Positions 23,313 to 34,639 of a stretch of 64,000 bases of DNA are shown one piece after another. The position numbers and the translations under genes are program-made. How positions within the stretch are numbered: the stretch's first letter is position 1; each line of letters opens with the position of its first letter. The notes under the pieces are model-generated. The model made no database searches and was not told the origin of the DNA. It saw nothing but the letters and a program-made list of their open reading frames with translations. Source of the stretch: Toxonevra muliebris (lineage: Eukaryota > Arthropoda > Insecta > Diptera > Pallopteridae); assembly GCA_963691655.1 (NCBI GenBank), contig OY829329.1, positions 59,781,408 to 59,845,407 of the forward strand. The letters run 5' to 3'.

Positions 23313-23610
23313 CGAGGATTTGGATTTTGCAGATGATATATATCTGTTCTCGCACAAGCTCAGCGACATGCAAGCGAATACTGATTATCTAATCAGAGCA
23401 TCACGAAACGTAGGCCTCGAGATAAACATCAAGAAGACCAAAAAGACAGGCGAATTAACAACATCAGCGACCAAAAAATACTTGGAGCCGTTCAATACAT
23501 CAAGAATTTAAAAATAAAAACACAACATGGCAAAACGTGAAAATGACTGCACAAAACAAAGTCAGATGGAAGTGCCTAGTAGAAGGCGCGATTGAGATCA
23601 TGTGAGGATT
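23313..23610 (+). pseudogene. Non-LTR reverse transcriptase fragment D, downstream half
   Basis: The frame opens with LDFADDIYLFSHKLSDMQ (intact catalytic FADD at about 23325-23336), then NVGLEINIKKTKK, the thumb-side motif G-L-x-I-N-x-x-K-T-K. It stops at 23509-23511. A separate frame gives TWQNVKMTAQNKVRWKCLVE (about 23525-23585), the W-x-x-x-K-x-x-A-x-x-x-x-x-W C-terminal signature of this retrotransposon class. A large internal deletion therefore joins the thumb to the last ~25 residues. 23313-23346 is the right copy of the 34-bp duplication. It is an old relic, cut by the mariner segment. Confidence 0.78.
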
Positions 23611-23739
23611 TTCAAGCCACGCGCATACTCCGAGTTGTTCGTACCCCTTCAAACCTCTTCTTCTATAAACACATTTTCACTTCTCTTATCGCAAGTCACA
23701 GAACTGCCTAAGTTTGGCTGATTTGAAGATACAGCCTGA
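23611..23739. other. Spacer between RT relic and hAT element
   Basis: Mixed-composition DNA with no motif recognised. It ends with gttctgtg, the target duplication of the next element. Confidence 0.4.
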
Positions 23740-23747
23740 GTTCTGTG

Positions 23748-24865
23748 CACGATTGCCACTTACTCATTTTATTTTGTATCAATATTTAGAAAAAAATGTA
23801 CCAAATGAGCGAAAAATGTACCAATATAATAAGTAACATTAAATTTTATTTATAAAGGATGTAGTCTGCTGTTCGAGTTTCAAAAAAAATCGATTATTTT
23901 TTTTTAAAATGTATTTCGAAAGTACAATATACAGAAAGTATACTGTAAATTTCAGACCAAAATTCAAAATATTAACGAAGTTATAGCTCACAGCCGAGAG
24001 CGCTTGATGTGAAAACTTTATCTGTCGTTAAAACTTAAAAAGCGTTTTTCTCGAAATAACGTTTTTTTGACCGGCCCTGGGGTCTGAGAGAATTCTATCG
24101 AATCGATTGGGCTGAACTTTTAATGTGTAATTTTACACGCCATTTTAATCATTATTTCCTATTTTTTACAACGATTTTCACCAAAAAACAACGCATTTTT
24201 TTAAAAAAAATTTTGGAAGTCCGCCATTTTGTTAGTTTAAAAAAAAAAATATGTTTAAATCTACTACCTGCTAGAATTACAAGCCCATAGAACAATAATC
24301 CATCCAAATTTTTTTGTTTAAGATGACTTCAAGTATCGTAACCGCCCGGGCCAGGCCCACACAATTTTTAGGTGCCTACTTCGGGCGTAAAAAATACTAA
24401 AAAATATCGTAAAATAAACACCAAAAAAAAATTTTTGTACAGTTAATTAAATTTTATTTCACTAAGAACATATAAAAAAATTAAATGATTGTATTTTATT
24501 TTGTTATAATAAAAAATTCCTGAAATAACCCTAAAAATTATGCCGGAACACCAGACTTCATCCTTAATAAAAAGTAACACATTAATTGAATTATATTTTG
24601 TATTTTAAAAATAGTCTTTGGGCGACAAGATATAATGAGACTCTTAACGTCTAACACACAATTCTTTTGAAAGCATTATATATTATATACATTTAAATTT
24701 TACCTTTTTCAACAAAAAATATTTGGAAAATAAGTTTAGAATTCTTAGTTATTATAAAAGCCAACTTTGAACACAGAATGCACCAAATTTTAAAAACATG
24801 TACCAATGTACAAAAAAAAAAAAATGTACCAGTTTTGGTAGAATTGTACCAAAGTGGCAACCGTG
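23748..24865. mobile_element. Non-autonomous hAT-like element, 1118 bp, with 8-bp target duplication
   Basis: The left end reads CACGATTGCCACTT and the inverted right end CACGGTTGCCACTT, 13 of 14 bases identical. The octamer gttctgtg stands directly outside both ends (23740-23747 and 24866-24873). An 8-bp duplication with CA-starting termini fits the hAT superfamily. The inside is AT-rich with repeated gtacca words near both ends (about 23805-23835 and 24799-24850), a GC-richer patch at 24065-24090 and 24345-24390, and no transposase frame. After the right duplication the words ttctgtg repeat again, so the target was itself a small repeat. Confidence 0.85.
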
Positions 24866-24873
24866 GTTCTGTG

Positions 24874-27800
24874 TTTCTGTGGTTCTGTGCGTTTGAATCC
24901 TCAGACGCAAAAATGTAGTACTTGTCTAATTTCCGAAAAGAATGAAATGGTGAGAGGCCGATTTTCCTACCCTCGTGAACGCATTCGATTTTCATGCATC
25001 TTTCAAATCGCAAATCCTAAAAAGATATATTTGCCGCGACTTCTTTCTCCTCAAAAAAAATAATGTTTTTTTTCAACGCTGACTTCGCTTCGTAGCCGAC
25101 TTATCTGGTTTCGTTTTTTTTTTGGTATGACCGATATGCAAATTCGGGTGCTAATACAATGAAAATGGAAGCGAGATGGGGAATATTTTGGTATACTGGT
25201 AACAGCAGATTTCTGCTACGTTATTCTACTTTCTTCTCCTCGGTGCAGGTTAACATGTTTAATTTTCCAGTTCCAATTTGTTTTCCACAATGTAGGTCCA
25301 TTTCTCCTGCTGCATTATTCCCCTTGCTGCATTGCTCCCCTTCAAACAAATCCTTTTTTCCTATTTCAAAAAAATTCTATTTAAATTTTTTCATGTCCTA
25401 ATTCAGCGTTTCAATTCTGCTCTGTTCCTCCTCAATCAGATTAATTTTGTCATGTTCCAATTCCACATTTCAGCTCCATTCTGTTTCCCTTCATGTTCAT
25501 TTCAGTGATGGTCCTGACGGTGTTGTCTTATGATCTGCAGTAGAATGAAGCCGATTCAACTCCAAATTTTTTTTCTTTTTCGGATCTGCAACTGTATTGA
25601 GCTCAGCTTCGCTTAAGATATTAAACTTAGATGAATGGTTTTTGAGAGCATTTGAAAAGAAGAAAATTCACAAGATATTTCTATTCTGAAAACGCGGTGG
25701 TTTAGTGTACCTATTTTCTCTGCTGGAGAGAATAGGTACACTAGGACCTGACCTGACTGGTTTTTATATAACCAAATGGCGCCAAACGGTGGACTTCTTG
25801 ATTTTGTGTAAAAGGTTGAGTATGCGTACCGAGTACTTCTAGTTTGGGTTTTGACTTATTAAACTTGCGATGGCTGAACAATAATATCATCTCACAATAA
25901 CTTAAACTTTGTTTACAACATTATTAACAAATAAAATTTAAATATAGGAACATTATACATATGCAATTTAAGTAATCATTAACTTAGAACTTTACAACAA
26001 AGTTCTCAATTTATGGAAAGTTACATCAAAAAATTTTGTTGTTTGTTTTTTTTTTTGTTTTTAATTCTACATTTCTACATTTGTTTAATTTGTTCATGAT
26101 AATTATAATAATTTACATGTTTTAGTTTATTTTATTTACGACCTCTAATTAAAACTAAAACTAGACGCTATTAAATAAATTAATACTGTATACATATTTA
26201 CAACTTAAACTACAACTTTGCTATTTACTTCCGATATTTCATAGAAAAGATAAAAAAAAAATAAATAAATATTACCACTTCTTTTATGTAATATGAGTAG
26301 CGGTTAAAATGTATATAACAAAAATATCTAACATTTACATAGTAATAATCTCAGAAACTCACATTCAATACAATATTTAATAAAAAGTAAAAAAAAAAAA
26401 AAAATCAAGAAAAAATCAAGTTTAAATGCAAATGACAAAAAATTTACAGCTTTACAGATAATGTGAAAAATTTACTTACAATATTTTTAAACTTTTTTTT
26501 TTTGTTTTTGATAGGTACTGATGTAAAATGTTCGAGCCCTTCAAATTTTTACTGTAGCGCACAAATGCCACGCCGCATAGTAATCGGGGGGAAAAAATAA
26601 ACAACGACACTTACGTACAAGTGCGAACTACAACGCAACCAAGTGACTGTTAAATAAATGTATTTTTTTTTGTTTTTTTTTGTATTTGTATTTGCTGTAA
26701 CCTTGATCGAAAACACAGCAACAACAAATACATAGTTTCATTTCATAGTTAGCTTTTTTAAGGGCCTTTACACTATGTTGCCCTTCAAAATTCATATTCA
26801 CACACACACACACACATACACATACACATACATATATATATATATATATGCTTGCATACTTCAGTATATCGTGCATATATACTTGATTAACATCAATACT
26901 TTTTGTACTACTACGTAATATTGTAAGTAAATATGTGCGTATAGACCCAACGGTGATGAAGTGAACTTCAGAAGTGAGGCTGATGCGCTTCTAAGGAAGT
27001 AGTCAAGTGCACCTTTATAAACACTGAACCAATTTATATTATTTTCCTTTTTTTATTTCCGAATTAGGGAAAAGGCTATAGAAAGGGATTGGAAGGTTGG
27101 TGTAAAAGCAGAAAGAATTGAAATTTTTATAATGTACAACTTCGCCTCAGAAATCATAGTTGCAAGACTTGAAAATAACAAACTTATGCTTCGATTCCCA
27201 TTAGCTTACCACAGTGAAATTGTGCTGCTTTTCCATGCAGTGCAAGTGTATATCAAAGAAACGAGACTGAATTCAAATTCATACACACGCATTTAGGAAC
27301 AAACTCAAACTGCTTTCAATCGGTTTCTAAAGCAGTTGCTCTTTAGATGCACAGCAAAGTAGAAGCATATATAAAATTTTATTTGGGTATCAATTATATG
27401 TATGTGGGTAGTTACTTTGTCTTTGCATTTGTATTTGTATTATCTGAATTACTTAAATATTTCCTGTCTGCAAGCTTGTTTTGTGATTAATTTAGTAAGC
27501 AGTTAAAAGTTTTATAAAACTTAGCGCCACTATTACTTTTTTCTTTTTATTATACAAATCTATGCTGAATGTGCTTTCAACAAAAGAAACGAAAACAAAA
27601 AAATAAACGTTATATGCACGTGAATATTCAATACATATGTACTTATATATATTGTACATATGTATATAACAATCATTATCAAAAGCCCTTTTGGCGCTGG
27701 ACATACTCACACACACAGTCAAACTCACCCATATAAAATTTAGAATACTTGACTCGACTTACTCGTTCATTTGGTATATTACAATAATTTTCAATAATTT

Positions 27801-28480
27801 GATTTTTTTTTTTTCAATTATACCTTTTGAATTTTACATAATTTAAATAAATGCCTGAATGCGTATGTGAAGTATTTCCACATGTTGAAAATATTAAAAA
27901 TTGATTCTTCAAAATTTAGATTTTTTTTTAATTTTATGTGCACCCTACAACTGACAACGTGAATTTGGACATACCGACATTTATTACCAGCAACCCTATT
28001 TGTTATTCTTATCATCAAAATAAAAAATTTTACAGTTAAATTCAAGGTTTGTGTATATACGAATTCGTAATTGTTAACAACTGGTTCTGGAATTGGCTTG
28101 AATATATACGTTTGAAATTTGAGGAATACTAATTCTACCTTCCTACATGATTTGAATATTCTCAGTTTCGTATACCGAGAATTCAAGCTATTCCATCTTA
28201 GACAATTCCCGGAATACGAGGGGGAAATATTAATAACTAAATATTTAAACTTTTTCTTGAAAACTTAAGTGATTCAGCGATCAAAAATATATCGAAACTG
28301 CTAGCCGATTCAAGGGCGAAAGGGGCAGGGAGGGGGGCTGAGTGTGGTTGTAGAAAATGTTTCCTTACCGATAAATCTTTCATACATTATGATCTTTGAT
28401 CCGGCTGAATTAAAAACTTTATGAAGGAACCAAAAATCTAAAACCGTCGTTGGATCCGATGATACTATGGGGAACGAAAT
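24874..28480. other. Non-coding region with pyrimidine-rich and AT-rich parts
   Basis: 25250-25510 is a pyrimidine-biased stretch of loosely repeated ttccaattcc/ttctgttcc words. 25880-26480 is very AT-rich. 26799-26815 is a CA repeat followed by TA repeats near 26833-26849. Poly(A) and poly(T) tracts recur. 27900-28400 is AT-rich with a short G-rich patch (aggggcagggaggggggc, 28320-28337). No coding motif is recognised. Confidence 0.4.
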
Positions 28481-28494
28481 AACGAATTGGACAG

Positions 28495-28556
28495 TCTAGT
28501 GTATAGTGCACTAGACTTTCATTCAGAAGGTTGCGCGTTCGATTCCCGTCTTGATC
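28495..28556 (+). repeat. tRNA-Glu-like sequence (pseudogene or SINE head)
   Basis: It shows an A-box-like tctagtgtatagtg, an anticodon-loop-like ctttcat with TTC (28518-28520), cagaagg, and a B-box cgttcgattcccg (28536-28548), in the order and spacing of tRNA-Glu. The acceptor stem does not close, and no 5' leader match is seen. It resembles the head of the SINE at 38439 in order but is closer to a canonical tRNA. The 60-100 bases after it do not clearly match the SINE body. Confidence 0.5.
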
Positions 28557-28851
28557 TGGTGATTAATTCTCATAAACTTCTTATATTCACTATCGATATG
28601 AAGTGGATGAGAAATATAAGAATATGTAATTCGGTTGGTAATGGCAAAACCACAGAGCTGATAAAAAATTCGACTATTTCGACTTTTTCGCTTCGAAACC
28701 ATTCAGAGGGCATTTTTATTCTAATATCAATGAGGCCTGTGCTAGCGACAGAAGATATTTTTCGATCGGGTTGAAATTATGCACACACTGTATTGGTTCA
28801 ATGACGCAACTTTTTCGCATTATTAGAATATAAAAATTTCGGCCCTGTCCT
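28557..28851. other. Spacer before retrotransposon B
   Basis: AT-rich; no motif recognised. It ends at the 12-bp target duplication of the next element. Confidence 0.35.
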
Positions 28852-28863
28852 ATGTACGGTGCT

Positions 28864-30816
28864 CGCTGTTCGGATTGAGCGAGCCCTCAACAGGAAAGAA
28901 TATACTACTGGTATTTTTGTTGATATTGAGGGAGCTTTTGACAATGCGACTTTTGACGGTATGTGCAATGCAGCAGGTCAGCATGGAGTGGATCCGGTTC
29001 TTGTTAACTGGATTCACACAATGCTGTCTTACAGACTTATAATGGTTCATGGTGATTGTGGTCAATCTGTGACTTGCGGCGTGAATAGAGGATGTCCCCA
29101 AGGGGAAGTACCCTCTCCACTGCTGTGGTGTCTGCTGGTTGACTCTATGCTTGTTTCCCTAATTGAGTCGGGTATCTAAACACAGGCCTATGCCGATGAC
29201 GTTGCCTGCTTAATCACGGGCCAATCGGTCGGGTATGTTTGTAGGAAAGCCCAAACTGCCCTGAATATGATTGACTCTTGGTGCTGCCCAAACGGGCTAT
29301 CGGTTAACTCTCTTAAAACTGGTGTTATTCTTTTCACCAGGAGAAAGAAAATTGATGGTCTCGTTTTACCAGTACTCAGAGGAATCACTATTCAGAAGTG
29401 AAATATCTAAGAGTCATTCTAGATACCAAACTTCTTTAGCGTTCTAATGTTGAGCTAAAGGTATCCAAGGCATTGGCAGTTTTTGTCAATGTAAGGCTAT
29501 TTTTGGCAAAATATGGGGCTTATCACCTTATAAAGTCTTATGGCTTTATAAGGCTATGATTCGACCCATCATCACCTATGCATCCATAGTCTGGTGGAGC
29601 AGACTTAATGTTGACAGCGTTAGGAAAGCTCTTGCCAGACTTCAAAGAACTGTGGCAATTTGTGGCCCATCCTTGGATGCATTGCTCAACTTACCACCCC
29701 TTGATATTTTTGCTAAATGAGAGGCTTTCAAATGGGTATTGATATGACACTTGCTGGGATATTGGTGACATTGTTGAAGGCACTGATATGGACCTAACAG
29801 TTCAATCAATGCCATCCGATACAATGCCAACAATTCCAGTTTAAAAACAGCGCTATACAATACAAATTCCAGAGGCCCAAACTTAGATTTTGCCGGGACC
29901 TGGGCCGCGAGTTGATTGTAATAGTATTTTCACTGACGGCTCGAGAACAAAATTCGGTTCGGGTTCTGGAGTCTTCATTGAAAATGATGGAGTGCAACTG
30001 CACTTCTCCCTTGGGTTGTATGCTTCTGTTTTTCAAGCAGAAATTTTTGCAATCATCAAGGCTATGGACCATGTTATTGATAATGGTTGGAGAGAAAGTG
30101 TATCTTATCTGTGTATTTAGTGATAGTCAGGCTGCACTTAAATCCTTGCTTAATCCTCTAACCACGTCTAAACTGGTTATACATTGCAAATCCAGATTTG
30201 ATTGTGTTGGAAAACACAATAGCCTGCTGTTGATATGGGTTCCTGGACACTCAGGAATTTCAGGAAATGAATCGGCTGACCTTCTGGCCAGAAAGTGTAT
30301 AGAAACTGGTTTCCTGGGCCCAGAATCTGTACTCTCTTTGTCGTCTACAGCCATCAAGACAACCATTAATGAGTGGGTCGATTTGACCCACAATCGTAAA
30401 TGGGAGGAACTGAGGGGCTTTACCTGTTATCTCGAAGCGTCTAATAGACTTTCTGATATCACTTAACAGAAAGAGCTGCAGGCAACTGGTGGGATTATAT
30501 ACAGATCATTTCTCTTGGGCAAAACATTTGCTTATGATTGGCCTGGGAGCTAGTGCCTTCTGTGCTTCACTTCCTTGGTGTCTTACCCGCTTTCTGCCGG
30601 ATCAGAGTAAGCATATTTGGTACTGGAGTGTTGGGAAACAAATACCTGAGCTCTCTAACACCGCAGGATCAGCTAAGATTTATTAATAAATCTGGTAGAT
30701 TTAAAGAATAGCAAAAGGGAACACAGGATATAGTACAATGGACGTAAAGCTTGTTTGAGTGCTGTATTCTTGAATACTTCTTTTGTCTGTTCCAACAAAA
30801 AAAAAAAAAGACAAAA
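28864..30816 (+). mobile_element. Non-LTR retrotransposon B, 5'-truncated insertion with 12-bp target duplication
   Basis: The element keeps the RT palm to the 3' end. FVDIEGAFD (catalytic Asp, about 28915-28941), GCPQGEVPSPLLW (about 29090-29130) and, after a single in-frame TAA (29177-29179), YADDVACL (about 29189-29212) are followed by NGLSVN and VILFTRRKK. A 10-base deletion at about 29395 breaks the frame. RNase H follows: FTDGSRTKFGSGSG (about 29930-29970), QAEIFAIIKAMDHVID, FSDSQAALKSLL (after a shift) and WVPGHSGISGNESADLLARK (about 30235-30296). A shifted frame ends RFINKSGRFKE with TAG at 30709-30711. An A run (about 30797-30809) closes the element. The 12-mer atgtacggtgct stands on both sides (28852-28863, 30817-30828), as expected for target-primed insertion. 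EN and ORF1 are absent. Probable I/LOA-type clade. Confidence 0.88.
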
Positions 30817-30828
30817 ATGTACGGTGCT

Positions 30829-33388
30829 TCACTTCTTTTGCTCTACAACTCATTTTACATTTACCAATTACTAAATACAAACAACTTACAATGTACTTTG
30901 AACTTGGCATATGTATGTATGTACATACACATGTATATATATGCATTTTGGGAAAAACTGCAAATGACGCTACTCAAAATTGATTTTTGGGAGTTTTTTT
31001 TTTTTGTTTAGGGTTTTTTGTTTTTGAATGCTATTTTATTAATGAGTTCCAAAATACTGGTTTAAAAGCCTTTACGGCTGCTCCACCGCCGTCGCCGCCG
31101 TTGCTCATGCCTGCATTTACATTTCTACTGCATATGTAGTGAAATACAAATGTACCTTAAGTTTTATTTTTAGATTAGGTATGTATATATAATTATGAAT
31201 TGTGTTATTGTGTGAGTATGTATGTGTGGCATAGCATGCATTCAAGCTGTTATAATATTTAAATAAGATGTAACCTTATCGATTGTAAGACGTCTGTTTT
31301 CAAGGTCAAACTACTGTTTTTTTTTTTTTTTTGATGGTGTTGATTCAGCATACAACTATACATACATAAATTTAAGTATAAACCTTTATTGTTTTTACTT
31401 TTTCATGTTCAGTGTTCAAGTTTTTTTTTTTATGTTGCATGACCTTTCTTTCCATTTTCTTTCAGTTTCAGTTATGCTTTTACGGGTTTTCTTTTGTTTG
31501 GTTTCTTTGTGTGTGTGTTTTTTTTTTCTGAGTTGCACGTGAATGATTTTTTTATTCAGCATAATTTATCAATTGATTTTAATTATGTTGAACTGTTAGA
31601 TGTAGTTTGCTGGTAGTAGGTGCATTTGTGGGCTTGTGTTTTAGGTATTTTCAGATGATTTACTACACAAATAATATTCATGAATTTTTATAGAGTAGAA
31701 ATTTAAATAGATATAGAAATTCGGTAAATTTAAAATATCTGTGTTAAAAGTTAATTCATATTTTACAACGGGTGTGATGTCAGAGTGAAGACATACCTCC
31801 AGTATTTTTGGCTCCCTTTTCTTTGGGAACACATCCCCCCGCCCTTACAAACGTCATTGACCCTCCACCAAAACTTAGTTACATCTTTCTTAATTTACTA
31901 GCAAAAACCTACCTAAACTAATACTATTCTTAAAATTGTAATTATTGTCTGGGAGGAAGTTTTTCGTTACTTTAACACTACCAATTCGGCTAACCCTTTT
32001 TCCCTTAATTTTGGTGTTTTTTTTTTACAGGTTTTTTGTTAGCATAACCCTAAAAATCCAACGTTTGTGAAAAGCAATAAACATTTTCCAGAAAAATTAT
32101 TCCTCATAAGCAATTAAAGAGAGGAAGGAAGAGGGGAATTTATATAACAGAACTGGGCTGAAATCTGCGACTTCTGATCTCCGACCCACGACTGCAAAAT
32201 GCAAAATTTTCATATATTTTCATATAAAGGAAAAGTGAAACCAATTTTGAAGAAAAATCAATTTGTTCGAATATTCGAACACTCTAACTATCCGAATATA
32301 CATCCCGCCAGAACATGAGAAAGATTTTCAAGGTGATTCATGCTGATTCTCTTTTAGAAGAGTTGGTGCGTCTTCATGATCGCAAATATCACCTGTTTTG
32401 AGATGCTCCTACTTCTTTAAGCGTAACGACCCTCATGAACCCTCAGAGCTCACCAATAAATTCTCCCCAACTTTTTTCCTTTACCCATACGTAAAACCCT
32501 GTGTTGCCTGTTATCCCACAAACGAACTTCCAAATCCTAAGTAAACCTTTTGATTATGACTAAAGTCGGGCATTCGGACCGAGTCAACGGCTCTTGATAT
32601 TCTAGATATGTCCATCTAATACGACATTCGATGGAATGATTACATATTTGGGGTATTGAAAGAAGCTGCCAAGTGTCCCGGCTTGCTAAGGCGGTGTAAA
32701 AAAGTCACTCCAACTGATCTCCATTTAATCTGCATTAGCTTTATTTGTTTCAAAATAGAGATAAATTCGCATCCACATATGGATCGGAGCTTATGCATTA
32801 CCAAGTTGTATAGTAATGGTTTATTTTTGTTGTACCGCTCGTTAAGGAATAACCTACATACAAGAATTTATCCTGACCTGAGTTATGACCTCTCCAAATA
32901 CAAAGTGAACGTTCATCGATACTTGCTCTTCTTTATTTCTCCCTCCTTCATACCTATCTTCCCAATTAGCTTAGTGCTTTGTATTCATAGGGTATCATCT
33001 TACGTAGGTTAATCGTCTCTTAAAAAATAGGAAGGTAGGGGAACCAGGTTACTCATTTAAATGAGTTCAAAGATTTCCTGAGAAGTTGAGGGTTTCAGCA
33101 CTCGCTATCGTCCAATTGAGAATTTTGTTCAATATCATGATCTCTAGACTATAGTCTGGCTAGACTTCACCAATAATAACAATCGTTTTTATTCGAGACA
33201 GAGCGCGGGTTTGTCATCATTATTCTGGTTCATGCGGTCACCAACTCCGACATGGTATTTTAATGACCTAAGTGTAAGGGTGGGGGAAAGGTTGGAGGGG
33301 GGAGAGGGAAGATGATGCCGTTCATGGGTTACCTTTTCCCATGGAAACCCGACAGTTAATCAGTAACTTGTGCTATAGAAATAGTTTG
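30829..33388. other. Non-coding region, no gene recognised
   Basis: 30880-31700 is AT-rich with poly(T) runs (about 30989-31002, 31317-31332). 31079-31110 is a small GC-rich patch described separately. 31790-33390 is of more even composition (for example G-rich 33270-33320) but has no domain-bearing frame. A 118-codon frame at 32656-33012 has no motif I recognise. Confidence 0.4.
31031..31108 (-). other. Candidate small ORF or first exon in a GC-rich patch
   Basis: The minus-strand ATG at 31108 opens MSNGGDGGGAAVKA in a gcc/gcg-rich patch that stands out from AT-rich surroundings. After the Ala-Ala codons a GTAAAG follows, which could be a splice donor, giving a short first coding exon. Read through, the frame stops at 31031-31033 after 25 codons. 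Gly/Ala-rich starts are common in fly proteins, but nothing identifies this one. It may equally be a chance triplet-rich patch. Confidence 0.15.
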
Positions 33389-33390
33389 TA

Positions 33391-34632
33391 AAAGGTTTTC
33401 CATTAAGGACATAAAAATTTTATCTGTTAATAAAACACAGAATTTTTTGAGATATTGAGTTCACATTTATTGTGGGTGTAGTGCAATCATTACGTTTTAT
33501 GAATGAAATTCGATTTCGGTCATATGACCATCACGAGCCCGTTTACAGCGATCGATTCTTTGGACCCAATTTTCCACCACTCTCGCACACATTTCGACCG
33601 GAACGTTGGCAATTTCGCGTTTGATATTGTCTTTGAGCTCGTCTAAAGTTGCTGGCTTGTTGACTTGATATAGCCCCATAAAAAGAAATCCAGTGGCGTT
33701 AGATCACATGAACGAGACGGCCATTCCACCGGACCATTTCTGGAGATAACACGTTCAACGAATTTGTCTTTTAATAAATCGATTGTGACGCATGCTGTGT
33801 GGCTAGTGTCACAGTCTTGTTGAAACCACATATCGTTGATGTCAAGCTCATTCAATTCTGGCCACAAATAATCTTCCAACATAACACTTTAGCGCTCTCC
33901 ATTGACGGTAACATGACGGCAGTTTTCATTCACGAAAAAGCACGGCCCAATCACACCTGCGGCATGAAACCGCAATAAAACGGTAACTTTTTGCGGATGC
34001 AACGGTGTCTCAAGAAGCACATGTGGGTTTGTTGCTGACCAATAACGCATATTTTGCTTATTAACAAAGCCATTGAGCCAGAAATGAGCTTAATCGCTGA
34101 AGATGATTTTTCGATGAAATTCTTCATTTTCTTCCAGCTTTGCCAGAGCCAAATTGGAGAAGTTTCGGCGTTTCAAATGATCAATGTGTGCCAAGATCTT
34201 TTCGAAAAATATGCCAATGTCGTTCGAGCGATGCCCAATTCTTGAGAACGATGTGGAATCGACTGATTTGCGGCATTTTGAATCGATACATTTACGGCTG
34301 CGATATTTTCTTCGCTTCTAGCGGTACGACGTCTTTTTGGCACCGGAACATTCAATAGTGAATTCAAATTTATCCACTATAGCATGCACAGCCGGTCGTG
34401 TGGGACGATTATTACGACCGAAAATTTGAGTAAGCGCTCTTAAAGTGGCGAATACCGACTCAGAATTCCGGTAGTAATTTTTAATACTTTCCAAACGTTG
34501 CTGGTTCATGAACTTAACCATGATGAAAATGTTGACTTTAACTAACCTTTGACATTGACAGTTCATTAAAAAAGGTTAAAGGTGCGTTCGTATAAAGATT
34601 CGAAATTGTCATGTCCCTAATTTAAAACCCTT
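33391..34632 (-). mobile_element. rosa-like (DD41D) mariner-superfamily element, defective
   Basis: Ends: the left aaaggttttccattaaggac (33391-33410) and the inverted right end share an imperfect ~30-base terminal repeat. TA lies outside both ends (33389-33390 and 34633-34634). The transposase is on the minus strand. The N-terminus VKFMNQQRLESIKNYY sits near 34520 and its helix-turn-helix region continues in a shifted frame (SEENIAAVN...RRSQELGI). FSD*AHFWLNGFVNKQN follows near 34060-34110, where the first Asp is kept but the next Glu codon is a stop. WFQQDCDTSHTA (second Asp, about 33810-33840) and CDLTPLDFFLWGY (third, about 33690-33720) come next. I count 41 residues between the second and third Asp, the spacing of the rosa family first found in Ceratitis. 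The tail NKPATLDELKDNI lies in another frame. At least three disruptions make it inactive. Confidence 0.85.
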
Positions 34633-34639
34633 TATCTCA

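Noticed and set aside
28487..28774. 95-codon frame covering the tRNA-like sequence
   Set aside because: It overlaps the tRNA-Glu-like repeat and has no protein motif; chance frame.
32656..33012. 118-codon frame starting MKEAAKCPGLLRR
   Set aside because: No recognisable domain, no splice or promoter context, and hydrophobic stretches are poorly ordered. Not supported as a gene.
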